Shown here piece by piece: positions 31,865 to 43,083 of a stretch of DNA of 64,000 nucleotides. The position numbers and the translations under genes are program-made. Within the stretch, counting starts at the first letter, position 1, and each line of letters opens with the position of its first letter. The notes below the pieces were generated by a model. It saw only the letters and a program-made list of their open reading frames with translations, had not been told where the DNA came from and searched no databases. The stretch lies in assembly GCA_010909165.1 (NCBI GenBank), contig MU008177.1, forward strand, positions 496,001-560,000, read 5' to 3'. This DNA comes from Anthoceros angustus. Taxonomy: Eukaryota; Streptophyta; Anthocerotopsida; Anthocerotales; Anthocerotaceae.

Positions 31865-32825
31865 TACTGTATATGCGCAATGCTTCACCCCAACTTGTAC
31901 CTCATTGGTTGCGCAATATCCGAGTCAATGTTACTTTCAGACCCCATCCAATAACTACCACGATGATCTAACACGGACCACAATTTCACCAAAGAAGACC
32001 CCACTTTATAACTCTTAAAATCCGAACCACTACCGCTATTGCAACCCCAATGGATGGATGGATACTTCTTGAGCTAATGCATCCGTGATCAAATGCAAAG
32101 CGTATAGTTGAATCGGTACAATAGGTTCGAGACCAACCTTATTATTTTGACATATTCCTTCGCCTCAGATATGGATAACTGTTCAAGAACGTTATCAGAA
32201 TTCAACCATGTAGCCAGCTTCTTCTACAAGTGCACCAACAGACACCGCTCCAAAGGTATTGCACTCCAAAAGCTCTTGCTCGATAGGGAGACCACCCGCA
32301 CCTTTATTGCATGTTGAGTTTCGCAAGTCCGCTGCAACAAAAGCCCAACAACAACCGCATGTACCTTGATTCTTCATCGCCCAATTATATTCGGGCTTTC
32401 CAATCAAAGGAAACGGCGGATCTTCAAGTCGTTTAGCACTAATCCTAGAAGAACTAGGCGCAATTGTGCTCCTATTGAAACTTGGAACTTTCGCAATAAA
32501 AAGTTGGTCTTGAATTCTTCATCCGTCAAACCAAAATTGGTTCAAACCCAACGAACGTAACCTCCTTATTGCGCTTCTCAATATACTCGTATGTTTCCTT
32601 GAAGATTTCAAAGCGAAGCAACTTCTCTTCAAGTCCTTCATAAACTCGTCCATGTTCTAGTATCCAATCCTCGAATGCGCTAGTCAAATGCAACTTGAGA
32701 AGACAAATTTATGAAAGCACTTCCAAGAGGGACATCTTGTGTGACCAACTCTCTAGACATTACGCATGTTGCACTAGCTATGACCGTAAAAGCAACATGA
32801 GTAGGAAAACACATTTCGCCATCAT
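31865..32825 (-). pseudogene. Papain-like cysteine protease pseudogene, copy 1
   Basis: Minus-strand relic of a C1A cysteine protease (vacuolar or secreted endopeptidase). It starts at a tandem ATG (32820-32825) giving a hydrophobic signal-like start (MMAKCVFLLMLLL). The inhibitor I29 prodomain words follow in broken frame, then the active-site block KNQGTCGCCWAFVA at about 32345-32375 and the EQELLEC word. The usual active-site word is QGxCGSCW; CGCCW occurs in some plant senescence-type members. The second half with ALAQEV and the WGTSWGEAGY-type end is damaged. About 960 bases hold the whole 340-residue family length, so there is no room for introns. A TATA-like ATATATGTGAC lies about 85 bases upstream. 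Frameshifts throughout. Confidence 0.8.
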
Positions 32826-34347
32826 AAATGTCTAATAGTTTTTCAAGATACTAACAATAATATTAGTCCGAGGCAATGACAATGAAAACTCTAATGTGCC
32901 TAGTCACATATATAGACTTGGCTTTCAAGAAATCTCGCTGTTCTATCCAATAGTTTCGATCTCGATTAATTTGATTTACAACCGCTCCATTTCAACTTTT
33001 GTAGCTTCGTCCATTTGATTTGCACTCCATTCGAATTTAGCTTTGATTGAGTACGTGGGACATGGATTAATGGGCGTTTTGGAATGGGTATTTACACATT
33101 TACTCTAGCCGCCTCAGCGCGCTAACCGCTCTAGATAGATGGTCCGTAGTAGACCCCTAGCATGATGTGTCTATTCAAAGGTTGGTAACGATGAGCTATG
33201 ATATTGGCTCTTTTAGTTGGCGATGGCCGTTAAATATTCCTACGCACATGTGAGACATAGAGTTGAGGCATGAGATCATATGCACTCACACACACAATCA
33301 CCGGATGTACTGGACTCTTTCTTGTTATCACTTGCCAAAGGACTCCACCAGCTTAATGAAATGTGAGGACTTGCAGAAATATATCCCGCACAACATATTA
33401 GTCTAGATCTTGGACCATGGCCGGTAGTAACCCACTACCCGCAAAGGCTCAGTATGTATGCTCAGACCACCGCTATCATCGCCCTCCGAGCGAAGCGAGA
33501 CAAAATGTTGCGAGATGTGGTCGCTAGAAGGTTCCTTTGGCGGACGCAGGAAGGTTACCATCGTTGGGATTTGTGTACTCTTAAGTAAGTGAATCTTTCG
33601 ATTTTGCTTATTAGGGTTTACACCTAAGTCTAATAGCTCTAGGGTTTGCAAGTGCACCGCAGGATGGTTGGAAAGGATATTCAATTACCTTGTCCATGTA
33701 TATATATACAAGATAAAATAGAGAGAGAGAGAGAGAGATTTAACGCAACGACAAAGGAGCTTGCAAATAGAAGAAGAAGAATTTTATTAAATCCTCACTT
33801 TCTAAGTGCGTACAAGATATAGAATATTTAGAAAAAGAGATATAGAACTTAGCGACAAAGGAAGATGAAAATAGAAGGAGCTTATACATAAGATAGAAAA
33901 GTTTTACTAGGGACCAAGGAAGATGAAAATAGAAGGAGCTTATATAAATAAGATAGAAAAGTTTTTCCAAAGTCCATTTGCGAGGATGATCATCATGGAA
34001 CTGAAATACCATGCATCCATACGATGCGATAAGATTAATACAAAGGAGTCGAAGATTAATACAAAGGAGTCGAGAAGATTAATACAAAGGAGTCGAGCAG
34101 ATTTGGTCAACTATGTGCGAGAGATTTATATATCATCTCGTTTATCGTGAAATACAACGCTCACGCTTGATAGAAATATACTCAAATGAGCATTATAAAT
34201 TATAACTTAGTTGTGAAATCAAATTCTCACATTAATAAATTACCCAAATGAGTATTACAAACTATGACAACTTAAAATTTAGTGTTCTATATGGTATACA
34301 GATATCCCATATCTGTACATACCACATACACCTCCTCAGATACTTGC

Positions 34348-35313
34348 TACCGTGTTATGCGCATGTAACCGGCTTCACCCCAACTTGTACCCCATTGGTT
34401 GCGCAATATCCAAAGAGTCAATGTTACTTGCACCCCATCCAATAACTACCACAAAGATGATCTAACACTGGACCACAATTTCCACCAAAGAAGACCCCAC
34501 TTTATAACTCTTAAAATCCGAACCACTACCGCTATTGCAACCCCAATGGATGGATACTTCTTGAGCTAATGCATCCGTGATCAAATGCGAGCAAAGCGTA
34601 TAGTTGCGAATCGGTACAATAGGTTCGAGACCAACCTTATTATTTTGACATATTCCTTTCATCAGATATGGATAACTGCTTCAAGAACGTATAACCAACC
34701 ATGTAGCCAACTTCTTCTACAAGTGCACCAACAGCTCCTCCAAAGGTATTGCACTCCAAAAGCTCTTGCTCGATAGGGAGACCACCCGCACCGTCCTATT
34801 GCATGTTGAGTTTCGCAAGTCTGTTGCAACAAAAGCCCAACAACAACCGCATGTACCTTGATTCTTCACCGCCCAATTATATTCGGGGGCTCTCCAATCA
34901 AAGGAAACGGGCGATCTTCAAGCTTTAGCACTAATCCTAGAAGAACTAGGCGCAATTGTGCTCCTATTGAAACTTGGAACTTAAAAAAAAGTTGGTCTTG
35001 AATTCTTCATCCACAACCAAAATTGGTTCAAACCCAACGAACGTAACCTCCTTATTGCGCTTCTCAATATACTCGTATGTTTCCTTGAAGATTTCAAAGC
35101 GAAGCAACTTCTCTTCAAGTCCTTCATAAACTCGTCCATGTTCTAGTATCCAATCCTCGAATGCGCTAGTCAAATCAGCAACTTGAGAAGACAAATTTAT
35201 GAAAGCACTTCCAAGAGGGACATCTTGTGTGACCAACTCTCTAGACATTACGCATGTTGCACTAGCTATGACCGTAAAAGCAACATGAGTAGGAAAACAC
35301 ATTTCGCCATCAT
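34348..35313 (-). pseudogene. Papain-like cysteine protease pseudogene, copy 2
   Basis: The better copy. After the signal-like start (ATG at 35313) the prodomain is open for about 110 codons (34964-35302). It carries EKLLRFEIFKETYEYIEKRN, which fits the ERFNIN signature of cathepsin L-like prodomains except Thr for the first Asn. Next come FDWR at the mature start, QGTCGCCWAF with the catalytic Cys (about 34840), a LITDALAQEVSIHWG segment and SGSDFKSYK (about 34510-34590), CGP then LDH (catalytic His) in shifted frames (about 34460), and NQWGTSWGEAGYMRI with the catalytic Asn (about 34360-34400; NSWG is usual). All three catalytic residues are traceable but at least four frameshifts prevent expression. 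No intron interrupts the roughly 966 bases, so it may be a retrocopy or an intronless gene. Confidence 0.85.
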
Positions 35314-36720
35314 AAATGTCTAATAGTTTTTCAAGATACTAACAATAATATTAGTCCGAGAGCAATGACAATGAAAACTCTAATGTGCCTAGTCACATAT
35401 ATAGACTTGGCTTTCAAGAAATCTCACCGTTTCTATCCAATAGTTTCGATCTCATTAATTTGATTTACAACCCGCTCCATTTCAACTTTTGTAGCTTCGT
35501 CCATTTGATTTGCACTCCATTCGAATTTAGCTTTGATTGAGTACGTGGGACATGGATTAATGGGCGTTTTGGAATGGGTATTTACACATTTACTCTAGCC
35601 GCCTCAGCGCCGCTAACCGCCTAGATAGATGGTCCGTAGTAGACCCCTAGCATGATGTGTCTATTCAAAGGTTGGTAACGGCGAGCTATGATATTGGCTC
35701 TTTTAGTTGGCGATGGCCTCAAAATATTCCTACGCACATGTGAGACATATGAGTTGAGGCATGAGATCGTTAGCATGCACTCTCACACACACAACACGGA
35801 TGTACTGACTCTTTCTTGTTATCACTTGCCAAAGGACTCCACCACCACCTTGCAAATGTGAGGACTTGCGATAGCCGATATCCCACAACATATTAGTCTA
35901 GATCTTGGACCATGGCCTCGGTAGTAACCCACTACCCGCAAAGGCTCAGATATGCTTCGCTGCACCACCGCTATCATCGCCCTCCGCCGAGCGAGCGAGA
36001 GACAAAATGTTGCGGAGATGTGGTCGCTAGAAGGTTCCTTTGGCGACGCCGCAGGAAGGTTACCATCGTTGGGATTGTGTACTCTTAAGTAAGCGGAATC
36101 TTCGATTTTGCTTCGCTTATTAGGGTTTACACCTAAGTCTAATAGCTCTAGGGTTTGCAAGTGCACTGCAGATGGTTGGAAAGGATATTCAATTACCTTG
36201 TCCATGTATATATATACAAGATAAAATAGAGAGAGAGAGAGATACGCAACTTAACGACAAAGGAGCTTGCAAATAGAAGAAGAAGAATTTTATTAAATCG
36301 ACTTTCTAAGTGCGTATAAGATATAGAATATTTAGAAAAAGAGATATAGAACTTAGCGACAAAGGAAGATGAAAATAGAAGGAGCTTATACATAAGATAG
36401 AAAAGTTTTACTAGGGACCAAGGAAGATGAAAATAGAAGGAGCTTATATAAATAAGATAGAAAAGTTTTTCCAAAGTCCATTTGCGAGGATGATCATCAT
36501 GGAACTGAATACCATGCATCCATACGATGCGATAAGATTAATACAAAGGAGTCGAGAAGATTAATACAAAGGAGTCGAGAAGATTAATACAAAGGAGTCG
36601 AGAGTTAAGATTTGGTCAACTATGTGCAGGAGAGATTTATATATCATCTGTTTCATTGTGAAATACAACGTTCACGTTGATAGAAATATACTCAAATGAG
36701 CATTACAAATTATAACTTAG
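35314..36720. other. Partial 2.45-kb unit without the protease
   Basis: From 35405 this is the third unit, truncated at 36720 inside the ATTACAAATTATAACTTAG word, where the other units continue (31727, 34206). It contains the (GA)n tract and the GATTAATACAAAGGAGTC repeats (three copies, 36536-36600) but no coding sequence. The break coincides with the start of an E3 LTR-like block. Confidence 0.75.
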
Positions 36721-37216
36721 TAACAGCCCAAAAGAGCCGGAGGAAGGACGAACTTGATTTTTTTTGGCTAAAAACGATTGGAAGGGATCATGTCGGGAAT
36801 TTTCTGAATTCTTTGAAGCTGGAGTTGTAGGGTATTGGTGGGGAAGCAAGGAGGATATCCCAGGGAAAAGAAACGGGTCAAATGACCCCTGTGCGAAATG
36901 GAAAGTCAATCGGGCAGCACCGCCAGAGGGTCGCTACACCACGCCCCTGTGAGGTCAGGTGAAGAGGATCACCAGTTCGGTAGACTACCGTGGTAGGCTG
37001 ACGAGGTCTTGGCCAAAAAGGGAAATTAGTACAGGGGGATATTCACTAGATATGCTCACCAATAGGGGAATAGATAAATAGGATTAATTACAAGGTAATT
37101 AATTTGGGGACAGGGGAATAAGTAATTTAGGCAGGATTAGGAATTTTAGGATGGAAACCCAAATCTAGGGCTGAGCAGTCTCTAGGTGGCAGCAATCCAA
37201 GGAGGGCAAAGTGCAG
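36721..37216 (+). mobile_element. 5' LTR-like region of the plus-strand E3 copy
   Basis: Starts with TAACAGCCCAAAAG directly at the break in the 2.45-kb repeat. It has the AACTTGATTTTTTTTGG word shared with 20350 and 21410 (minus), a TACCGTGGTAGG palindrome (about 36988), a TAGATATGCTCACC segment where the minus copies have TATATATGCTC (about 37046), and ends near AAAGTGCA before a TGGCGACTC word. The length of about 0.5 kb would suit an LTR beginning TGTAACAGC with its first bases lost. The 3' LTR is not in the window. Confidence 0.55.
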
Positions 37217-37218
37217 TT

Positions 37219-37231
37219 TTGGCGACTCTCT
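37219..37231 (+). other. Possible primer-binding site of E3
   Basis: TTTTGGCGACTCTCTG follows the proposed LTR end. TGGCGACTC starts are typical of PBSs in Tat/Ogre-type plant gypsy elements. Only nine bases fit well, so this is tentative. Confidence 0.4.
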
Positions 37232-37820
37232 GTTCGAACTGAGGCATCCGCACTTCGCGAAGAGCTGTGACTGGAGCTGGGGAGTAAGCGCGAGGAAGAG
37301 GAGAAGGAAGGCTGCCATCGCTATCGTCGCCACGGCTTGCGAACGGAAGGAAGGCGGAGCGCGAGAGAGGGAGAAGAAACCCTAGCCGGGTGAAGAGAAA
37401 AGAGGAGAGGAGCCCACCAAACGCTCTGAAGTATCGAGGACATAGGGGCGAGAAGGGCACTCCGAGCTGCTGAAGGAAGGCGAGAGGTGCTCGCTGAGCA
37501 ACGTGAGTGTGGAGAAAGCTGTAAAGGGCAGGAAGCACGAGATTGGGACGTCTAAAGCGGCACGGGACTGAGGGAATTAAGAACGAGAGGAAGAACGCCG
37601 CGACCACCTCACCGGTGACGCCTTGCCCTGGAAGGAGAGCTCCTGAGGAGAATTGGCGACAGCTGGGGAGCATCACCGAGACTAACGTTGGAATTGTGTC
37701 CCAGGAGAGGTCTTGCTGCCCGAAGCAAGGAGTGTTTGAGAGTGAACCTCTGAGGCCACCAGCGCTCCAGATTGGGAAGTAAATTTTCTTCCTTAGAAGC
37801 AATTGGAGTGGAAAGACACC
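37232..37820 (+). other. E3 leader without recognised gene
   Basis: GC-rich, Lys/Arg/Glu-coding leader between the putative PBS and the first good ATG. The minus strand is open for 206 codons at 37182-37802, but it is antisense to the element, low complexity, and not conserved as a frame in the minus E3 copies, so no gene is called. Confidence 0.4.
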
Positions 37821-38901
37821 ATGAATCGAGCAGGGAAGGGCAAGGGAAAGGAACCGCCGGCCAAGGGTTCCTCCTCAAGAGGAAGAAAAGGAAAGAAGGC
37901 AAGCAGTGAGGCCGCCTGTGAGGGGTGAGGTCGAGATGCCTCAATTCACTTGTTTTATGGACAACTCAACCCCGCGACGGTGGATTTTAAGCAAGGAGGA
38001 ACATAACATCCAATTGATGGTGTATGGCCGCCAATGGCCTACACCAATTGGAGTTGATTGAGGAGTGTTACATCAACCTCCATCAATCGGAAGCGCCCCT
38101 GCCATGACAGAGAGAGGAATGCTCGACCGATCCGCTATGGACGGTTCAAGCATTCTGGCTGTGTATGGAAGGTCGGAGGAGGAGAGCTCAGAATCGCTTC
38201 CTAGAGGACAAATGGAGGGAAGAGGATTGCCTCTCGAAATTCCTCGTGAGGTCCTCGACATGATGGACGGAGGAGTGAAGGCCCACGCCAAGAATGGTCG
38301 GAAGACTGACAAAGATCAAGGAGTCAAGTGAGGCTCTTGCTAAGATTGTGGGGTTGGTAAATTATCAGCGGACTTCTTATTTCGGCACCAACTTCCTGCA
38401 ATTTTTGTGGAAGATTTCGAGAGGGGCCAAGGCAGATTGGGGCACCATCATGTATGAGGCCTACATCCATCACAGGGAGAAGCTCCTTAGGCCAAATTCG
38501 GTGGATGAGGAAGGGCCAAGGCCTCTGCTTAGCACCTATTTGGTGCATTTGTGGAGACCGAGGGCTCTCACCAAGAAGGACCGGAGGATGCTTAGCATCC
38601 TTCGGAAATTCACCACTAAGTTTAGAGAGGCCTTTGCCTTTCGCTTTGAGGAAGACGACGGGAGGTCAGACCTCCACAAGCACGCCAGGGCCAAGGGCGG
38701 AGGAAGTAGAGGCAACGAGGTTGCCGGAGTGGGAAGTCTTTCCCTCCCAAGAGCGAGGGGAAGAAGAGGAGCGAGATCTGGCCGAGGAGGGCCGGATGGT
38801 AGTCTACGAAAGGAGGACTACCGCGGGAGGGGTGACAGCCCCAAGGGTGGGAGGAGTCCCCACCATTTCGTGGGTGCCTAGGGAAGAGGCACCTCGGCAG
38901 C
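37821..38901 (+). pseudogene. E3 conserved ORF, plus-strand copy
   Basis: The ATG at 37821 gives a basic start, MNRAGKGKGKEPPAKG, with a stop by frameshift at 37926. It continues as MPQFTCFMDNSTP (about 37937), YGRQW (about 38025), GRSEEESSESLP (38170) and DMMDGGVKAHAKNG (38260), then is open from 38294 for 195 codons with LVNYQRTSYFGTNFLQFLWK, WGTIMYEAYIHHREKLLRPN, STYLVHLW and LRKFTTKFREAFAFRFEEDD. It is the longest continuous view of this protein. Words shared with 16441-17103 and 18567-19284 show selection for protein at some time. The coding sequence is interrupted at 38901 by the gag-only array; the downstream coiled-coil part reappears after 62995. Confidence 0.7.
38896..38901. other. 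Left half of a candidate target-site duplication
   Basis: GGCAGC immediately precedes the first LTR base. GCCAGC lies at 62997-63002, one base after the last LTR ends. One mismatch, so weak on its own, but both flanks are E3 sequence in the same orientation. Confidence 0.4.
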
Positions 38902-39141
38902 TGTGGAAGACCACATGTACACTAACCTCCCCTGGACTGTTGATTTGAATGTTTTTTTTTGTTTTTCTTATGTTTTGTGTGATGGAGTGCTTAGGAAATG
39001 TCCGAGGCAAGGCCTTTTATACTAAAATGGTCCTTGGCCCATGACAATATTACTTTTACAAATAATTAGTCCTTGGGCCTCGAACTGAATATCGCCGGCT
39101 AGAAGGTCCTTGGACCTTGGGATTTTAGGAATAAAATTGTC

Positions 39142-39148
39142 TATATAA
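39142..39148 (+). promoter_or_regulatory. TATA box of the array LTR
   Basis: TATATAA in the context CTATATAAGGTGGGG, about 240 bases into the LTR and kept in all LTR copies (for example 44848, 49248). A second TATAAG at 39935 in each LTR precedes a short inverted repeat and could be an alternative promoter. Confidence 0.75.
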
Positions 39149-39299
39149 GGTGGGGATCCTTCATTCGAGGGGCCTGTGAACAAGTGGAGACGTGGCACCT
39201 CCGGAGAAGTTCGAAGCTAGCGGAGAGGTATAAGCGGAGAGAGGTGAGGCTAGGGCGGTCAAGAGAGAGGCAGCAAGAAGCGAGCAACAGCCACCGCTA

Positions 39300-39375
39300 G
39301 AAGCAGCCACCACGGTGGTGGAGCTACCACGGTGGTGGAGCGCACCGTCGCCACCACGGTGGTGGAGCCGGCCAT
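39300..39375. repeat. CCACCAC/GTGGTGG inverted-repeat cluster in LTR
   Basis: Several close copies of CCACCACGGTGGTGG (7-base arms, one-base centre). Also at about 45030-45080, 49435-49475, 50145-50190, 56345-56400, 57465-57500 and 61120-61170, plus a second cluster near each LTR end (about 42780-42860, 47155-47235, 51570-51650, 52010-52095, 58815-58900, 62570-62830). Could form hairpins in RNA or DNA. Confidence 0.8.
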
Positions 39376-39469
39376 CGTCGGAAGAAGGACCCAAGGTGGG
39401 GAAGCCACCGTCGAGCAGAGAGGGGATGCAACCCCTCGATTCCGTGAAGCAACCAGGATTGTCCACGGA

Positions 39470-39690
39470 GCCGCATACCTTCACAAAGTTGTGCTCGAGG
39501 AAATGAGCAAGGCGGAGGCTAGAGCATGGATGGAGGAACGCATGTTTGGCTGTCCAGGATGAGGAGCGAGGAAACGGCGCAGGGGCAGACGGACGCGCCT
39601 CCTAGGAGGAGTGAAGGGACCTCGGATAGCGGGAGTGAGGTGGAGATATTAAGGGAGGATCTTTGGATCGAGGCGTGGTAGGAGAGCGAG
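39470..39690 (+). pseudogene. LTR-borne ORF, LTR 1 copy
   Basis: Reads LHKVVLEEMSKAEARAWMEE (about 39480-39540), then by frameshift PPRRSEGTSDSGSEVEIL (about 39600-39655). The same peptides recur in every LTR of the array. In-frame version at 50312-50506. Unknown function; see that entry. Confidence 0.55.
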
Positions 39691-39831
39691 GGAACACCCA
39701 TGGGCTAGGCGGCCACGAGGCGGGCGCTGATTTTAGAGGGAGCGGCATCATAGGTCGTGGCTTTCACTTGGATTAGAGGATAAGGTGCTAGGAAGCTTGT
39801 GAATATAGATACCGAATTGGTAGGCGCGCTG

Positions 39832-39912
39832 GTAGGTTAGCCATCTTAGACACCGGAGGTAGGTTAGCCATCTTTAGACACTGGAGGTAGGTTAGCCATC
39901 TTAGACATCGAA
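39832..39912. repeat. Direct repeats around TAGGTTAGCCATC in LTR
   Basis: Two or three copies of a 25-28-base unit (GGTAGGTTAGCCATCTTTAG core) followed by the AGAGACCCTTGAGTGTCTCT inverted repeat. Copy number varies among LTRs (for example two at 40845, three at 41848, 46262, 56865 and 61638). No spacers of CRISPR type. Confidence 0.8.
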
Positions 39913-40254
39913 AGTGAGCTATGCGCGGCCGATGTATAAGAGACCCTTGAGTGTCTCTCTAGACAATTTCGTGTGAGCTCCCGTGTCGAATTTGTGCGCG
40001 TGGTTGGTTGGAGACATCCGATCGATGATGGGCGATTGTGTCTTGTCCTCTCGTCACAAGAGGGCCGGGAGATCCTGGATGGTCGAGAGCCGAGTGACCA
40101 AGCTCCGTCCGGGGTGACTAGTGGTGAAGGGTGCTCAATGCATGCCAGGAGAGGGAAATTCTGCTGGGGACCGGGTGAGATCGCGGGGAATCGCCTGTGG
40201 AGCCGACCACTGTTTTTTTTCCTTTCCCAACCCACTGCCTAACCACAGTGTCTA

Positions 40255-40425
40255 ATCCCAAGGAGGGGTCTGTGGCTGAGGTCTGTGGCCCAGGAGGGGT
40301 CTGTGTGGCCCAAGGAGGGGTCTGTGGCCCAAGGAGGTCTGTGTGGCCCGAGGAGGGGTCTGTGGCCCAAGGAGGTCTGTGTGGCGAGGTCTGTGGCCCA
40401 AGAGAGGGGATCTGTGGGAACATCT
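40255..40425. repeat. GTCTGTGTGGCCC minisatellite in LTR
   Basis: Imperfect tandem copies of GGTCTGTGTGGCCCAAGGA (units of 13-20 bases). Equivalent tracts at about 41245-41415, 42285-42425, 46670-46830, 51090-51235, 58365-58480 and 62075-62250 differ in unit number and order. Confidence 0.85.
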
Positions 40426-43021
40426 TGTGCGCGGTGGTGTAAGGGGTCCTAGAAGAAAGGGGTGAGTGAGTCGTGAAGGGAGTCTAGGAAGTGGTGAGCG
40501 AGAGTCCGGAACGCGGAACGCCGAGGAAGGTTGGGAATAAATTGTGGGGTCGAGGAAATCGATGGAGTGAGGTGCCGCGCGGCGTGGCCATGGTGTGCAT
40601 CCACCGTGAGCTCGGGTGTGAATCCACATGAGTGTGACTTGGTACATGTGAATCGCATAGGACCATAGCCCTTAACGAGGCGTGGTAGGAGAGCGAGGGA
40701 ACACCCATGGGTCTAGGGCTGGCCACGAGGCGCTACTGATTTTAGAGGAGCGCATCATAGGTCGAGGCTTTCACTTGGATTAGAGGATAAGGTGCTAGGA
40801 AGCTTGTGAACCTATAGATACCGAATTGGTAGGCGCGCTGGTAGGTTAGCCATCTTTAGACACCGGAGGTAGGTTAGCCATCTTTAGACACCGGAAAGTG
40901 AGCGAAAGTGAGCTATGGCTGATGTATAAGAGACCCTTGAGTGTCTCTCTAATGCACAATTTCTGTGTGAGCTCCCGTGTCGAATTTGTGCGTTGGTTGG
41001 AGACATCCGATCGATGATGGGCCGATTCAGCCTCGCCAAGAGGGCCGGGAGATCCTCGGATGGTCGAGAGCCGAGTGACCAAGCTCCGTCCGGGGTGACT
41101 AGTGGTGAAGGGTGCTCAATGCATGCCAGGAGAGGGAAATTCTGCTGGGGACCGGGTGAGATCGCGGGGAATCGCCTGTGGAGCCGACCACTGTTTTTTT
41201 CCTTTCCCAACCCACTGCCTAACCACAGTGTCTAATCCCAAGGAGGGGTCTGTGGCTCGGGAGGTCTGTGGCCCAGGAGGGGTCTGTGTGGCCCAAGGAG
41301 GGGTCTGTGGCCCAAGGAGGTCTGTGTGGCCCGAGGAGGTCTGTGGCCCAAGGAGGTCTGTGTGGCGAGGTCTGTGGCCCAAGAGAGGTCTGTGGCCTAA
41401 GAGAGGGGATCTGTGGGAACATCTTGTGCGCGGTGGTGTAAGGGGTCCTAGAAGAAAGGGGTGAGTGAGTCGTGAAGGGGAGTCTAGGAAGTGGTGAGCG
41501 AGAGTCCGGAACGCGGAACGCCGAGGAAGGTTGGGAATAAATTGTGGGGTCGAGGAAATCGATGGAGTGAGGTGCCGCGCGGCGTGGCCATGGTGTGCAT
41601 CCACCGTGAGCTCGGGTGTGAATCCACATGAGTGTGACTTGGTGTACATGTGAATCGCATAGGACCATAGCCCTTAACGAGGCGTGGTAGGAGAGCGAGG
41701 GAACACCCATGGGCCGCAGGTGGGGGCCACGAGGCGCGCTGATTTTAGAGGGGAGGCATCATAGGTCGAGGCTTTCACTTGATTAGAGGATAAGGTGCTA
41801 GGAAGCTTGTGAACCTATAGATACCGAATTGGTAGGCGCGCGTGGTAGGTTAGCCATCTTTAGACACCGGAGGTAGGTTAGCCATCTTTAGACACCGGAG
41901 GTAGGTTAGCCATCTTAGACACCGGAAAGTGAGCTGGTGCCTGGATGTATAAGAGACCCTTGAGTGTCTCTCAGACAATTTCTGTGTGAGCTCCCGTGTG
42001 TCGAATTTGTGCGCGTGGTTGGTTGGAGGCATCCGATCGATGATGGGCCGATTGTGTGCAGGCCCTTCCTCGTCACAAGAGGGCCGGGAGATCCTCGGAT
42101 GGTCGAGAGCCGAGTGACCAAGCTCCGCGTCTGGAGTGACTAGTGGTGAAGGGTGCTCAATGCATGCCAGGAGAGGGAAATTTCAGGGACCGGGTGAGAT
42201 CACGGGTGTGCGGATCGCCTGTGGAGCCGACCAGCTGTTTTTTTCCTTTCCCAACCCGCTGTCTAACCAGATTGTGTCTAATCCCAAGGAGGTCTGTGGC
42301 CTGTGAGGGGGTCATGTGGCCCGAGGAGGGGTCTGTGTGGCCCAAGGAGGGGTCCGTGTGGCCCAAGGAGGGGTCTGTGGCCTGGGAGGGGTCTGTGGCC
42401 CAAGAGAGGGGTCTGTGTGAGAGGTGGTGAGAGAGGAGGATCTGGGAACATCTTGTGCGCGGTGTATGAGGTCCTAGAAGAAAGGGGTGAGTGAGTCGTG
42501 TGAAGGGAGTCTAGGAAGTGGTGAGCGAGAGTCCGGAACGCGGAACCGAGGAAGGTTGGGAATAAATTGTGGGGTCGAGGAAATCAGCGACGGAGTGAGG
42601 TGCCGCGCGCGCGTGGCCATGGTGTGCATCCACCGCTGAGCTCGGGTGTGAATCCACATGAGTGTGACTTGGTGTACATGTGAATCATATAGGACCATAG
42701 CCCTTAACGAGCGAGCAGGGAACCGGGCGCCAAATAGTCGATCGCGACGCTGGCCGGGCGGTCGGGTGGGTCCACCACAGGTGGTTGAATCCACCACCGC
42801 GTGGCGAACCCACCACGGCGGTGGTGGAATCCACCACGCGTGGTCGAACTTACCACGGTAGTTGATTATGGAGGTAGGAACCGATTGTAGGAGGACTAGA
42901 ATCCATAGTTTTAGAACATCTTGACACAAAACCATTCCCTTGGGATCGAATCCTAGGACTATAACGACATAGAGGGTAAATGTGGCCTCTTTGCTCGGAT
43001 GCAAAAACCCATTCCACATTT

Positions 43022-43031
43022 TGCGCCGGGA
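43022..43031 (+). other. PBS after LTR 1 (damaged)
   Basis: ATTCCACA TTTT then TGCGCCGGGA; a shortened form of the tRNA-Asp PBS that is nearly intact at 52264-52281. Confidence 0.65.
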
Positions 43032-43083
43032 ATGAAACCGCTGGATTATAGGAAAGACTAACCATAGCTTAGGTGTCTAGTCT

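Larger units (their letters stand above)
30464..36720. repeat. 2.45-kb tandem repeat carrying a cysteine protease pseudogene
   Basis: Units begin with ACTTGGCTTTCAAGAAATCT at 30464, 32916 and 35405 (first two 2452 and 2489 bases; third cut at 36720 after 1316). A 0.55-kb partial unit also lies at 29640-30200. Copies are about 93-95% alike and differ chiefly by 1-6 base indels. Each full unit has, left to right: a unique 0.55-kb part, a (GA)n tract, a segment with two to three direct repeats of GATTAATACAAAGGAGTC, and a minus-strand protease pseudogene with a TATA-like sequence at its right end. No terminal repeats or transposase identify it as a known mobile element. Confidence 0.85.
38902..43018 (+). 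mobile_element. LTR 1 of the gag-only array
   Basis: 4117 bases from TGTGGAAGACC to ATTCCACA. U3 is about 240 bases, then a TATA box (39142-39148). The remainder contains CCACCACGGTGGTGG inverted repeats (39310-39370), a CCTCCTAGGAGG palindrome (39598-39609), direct repeats around TAGGTTAGCCATC, and a GTCTGTGTGGCCC minisatellite. A segment of about 1.0 kb is present three times in tandem (39681-40686, 40687-41689, 41690-about 42705), which explains the exceptional length. Confidence 0.9.

Noticed and set aside
37182-37802. Minus-strand 206-codon open stretch
   Set aside because: Antisense of the E3 leader, not conserved as a frame in the other E3 copies.
39832-39912. Regular 25-28-base direct repeats resembling a CRISPR array
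   Set aside because: Two or three abutting copies without spacers, inside a plant LTR.
40255-40425. G-rich GTCTGTGTGGCCC tract as possible telomere-like DNA
   Set aside because: Unit is 13-20 bases and variable; plant telomere repeat is TTTAGGG and is not present.
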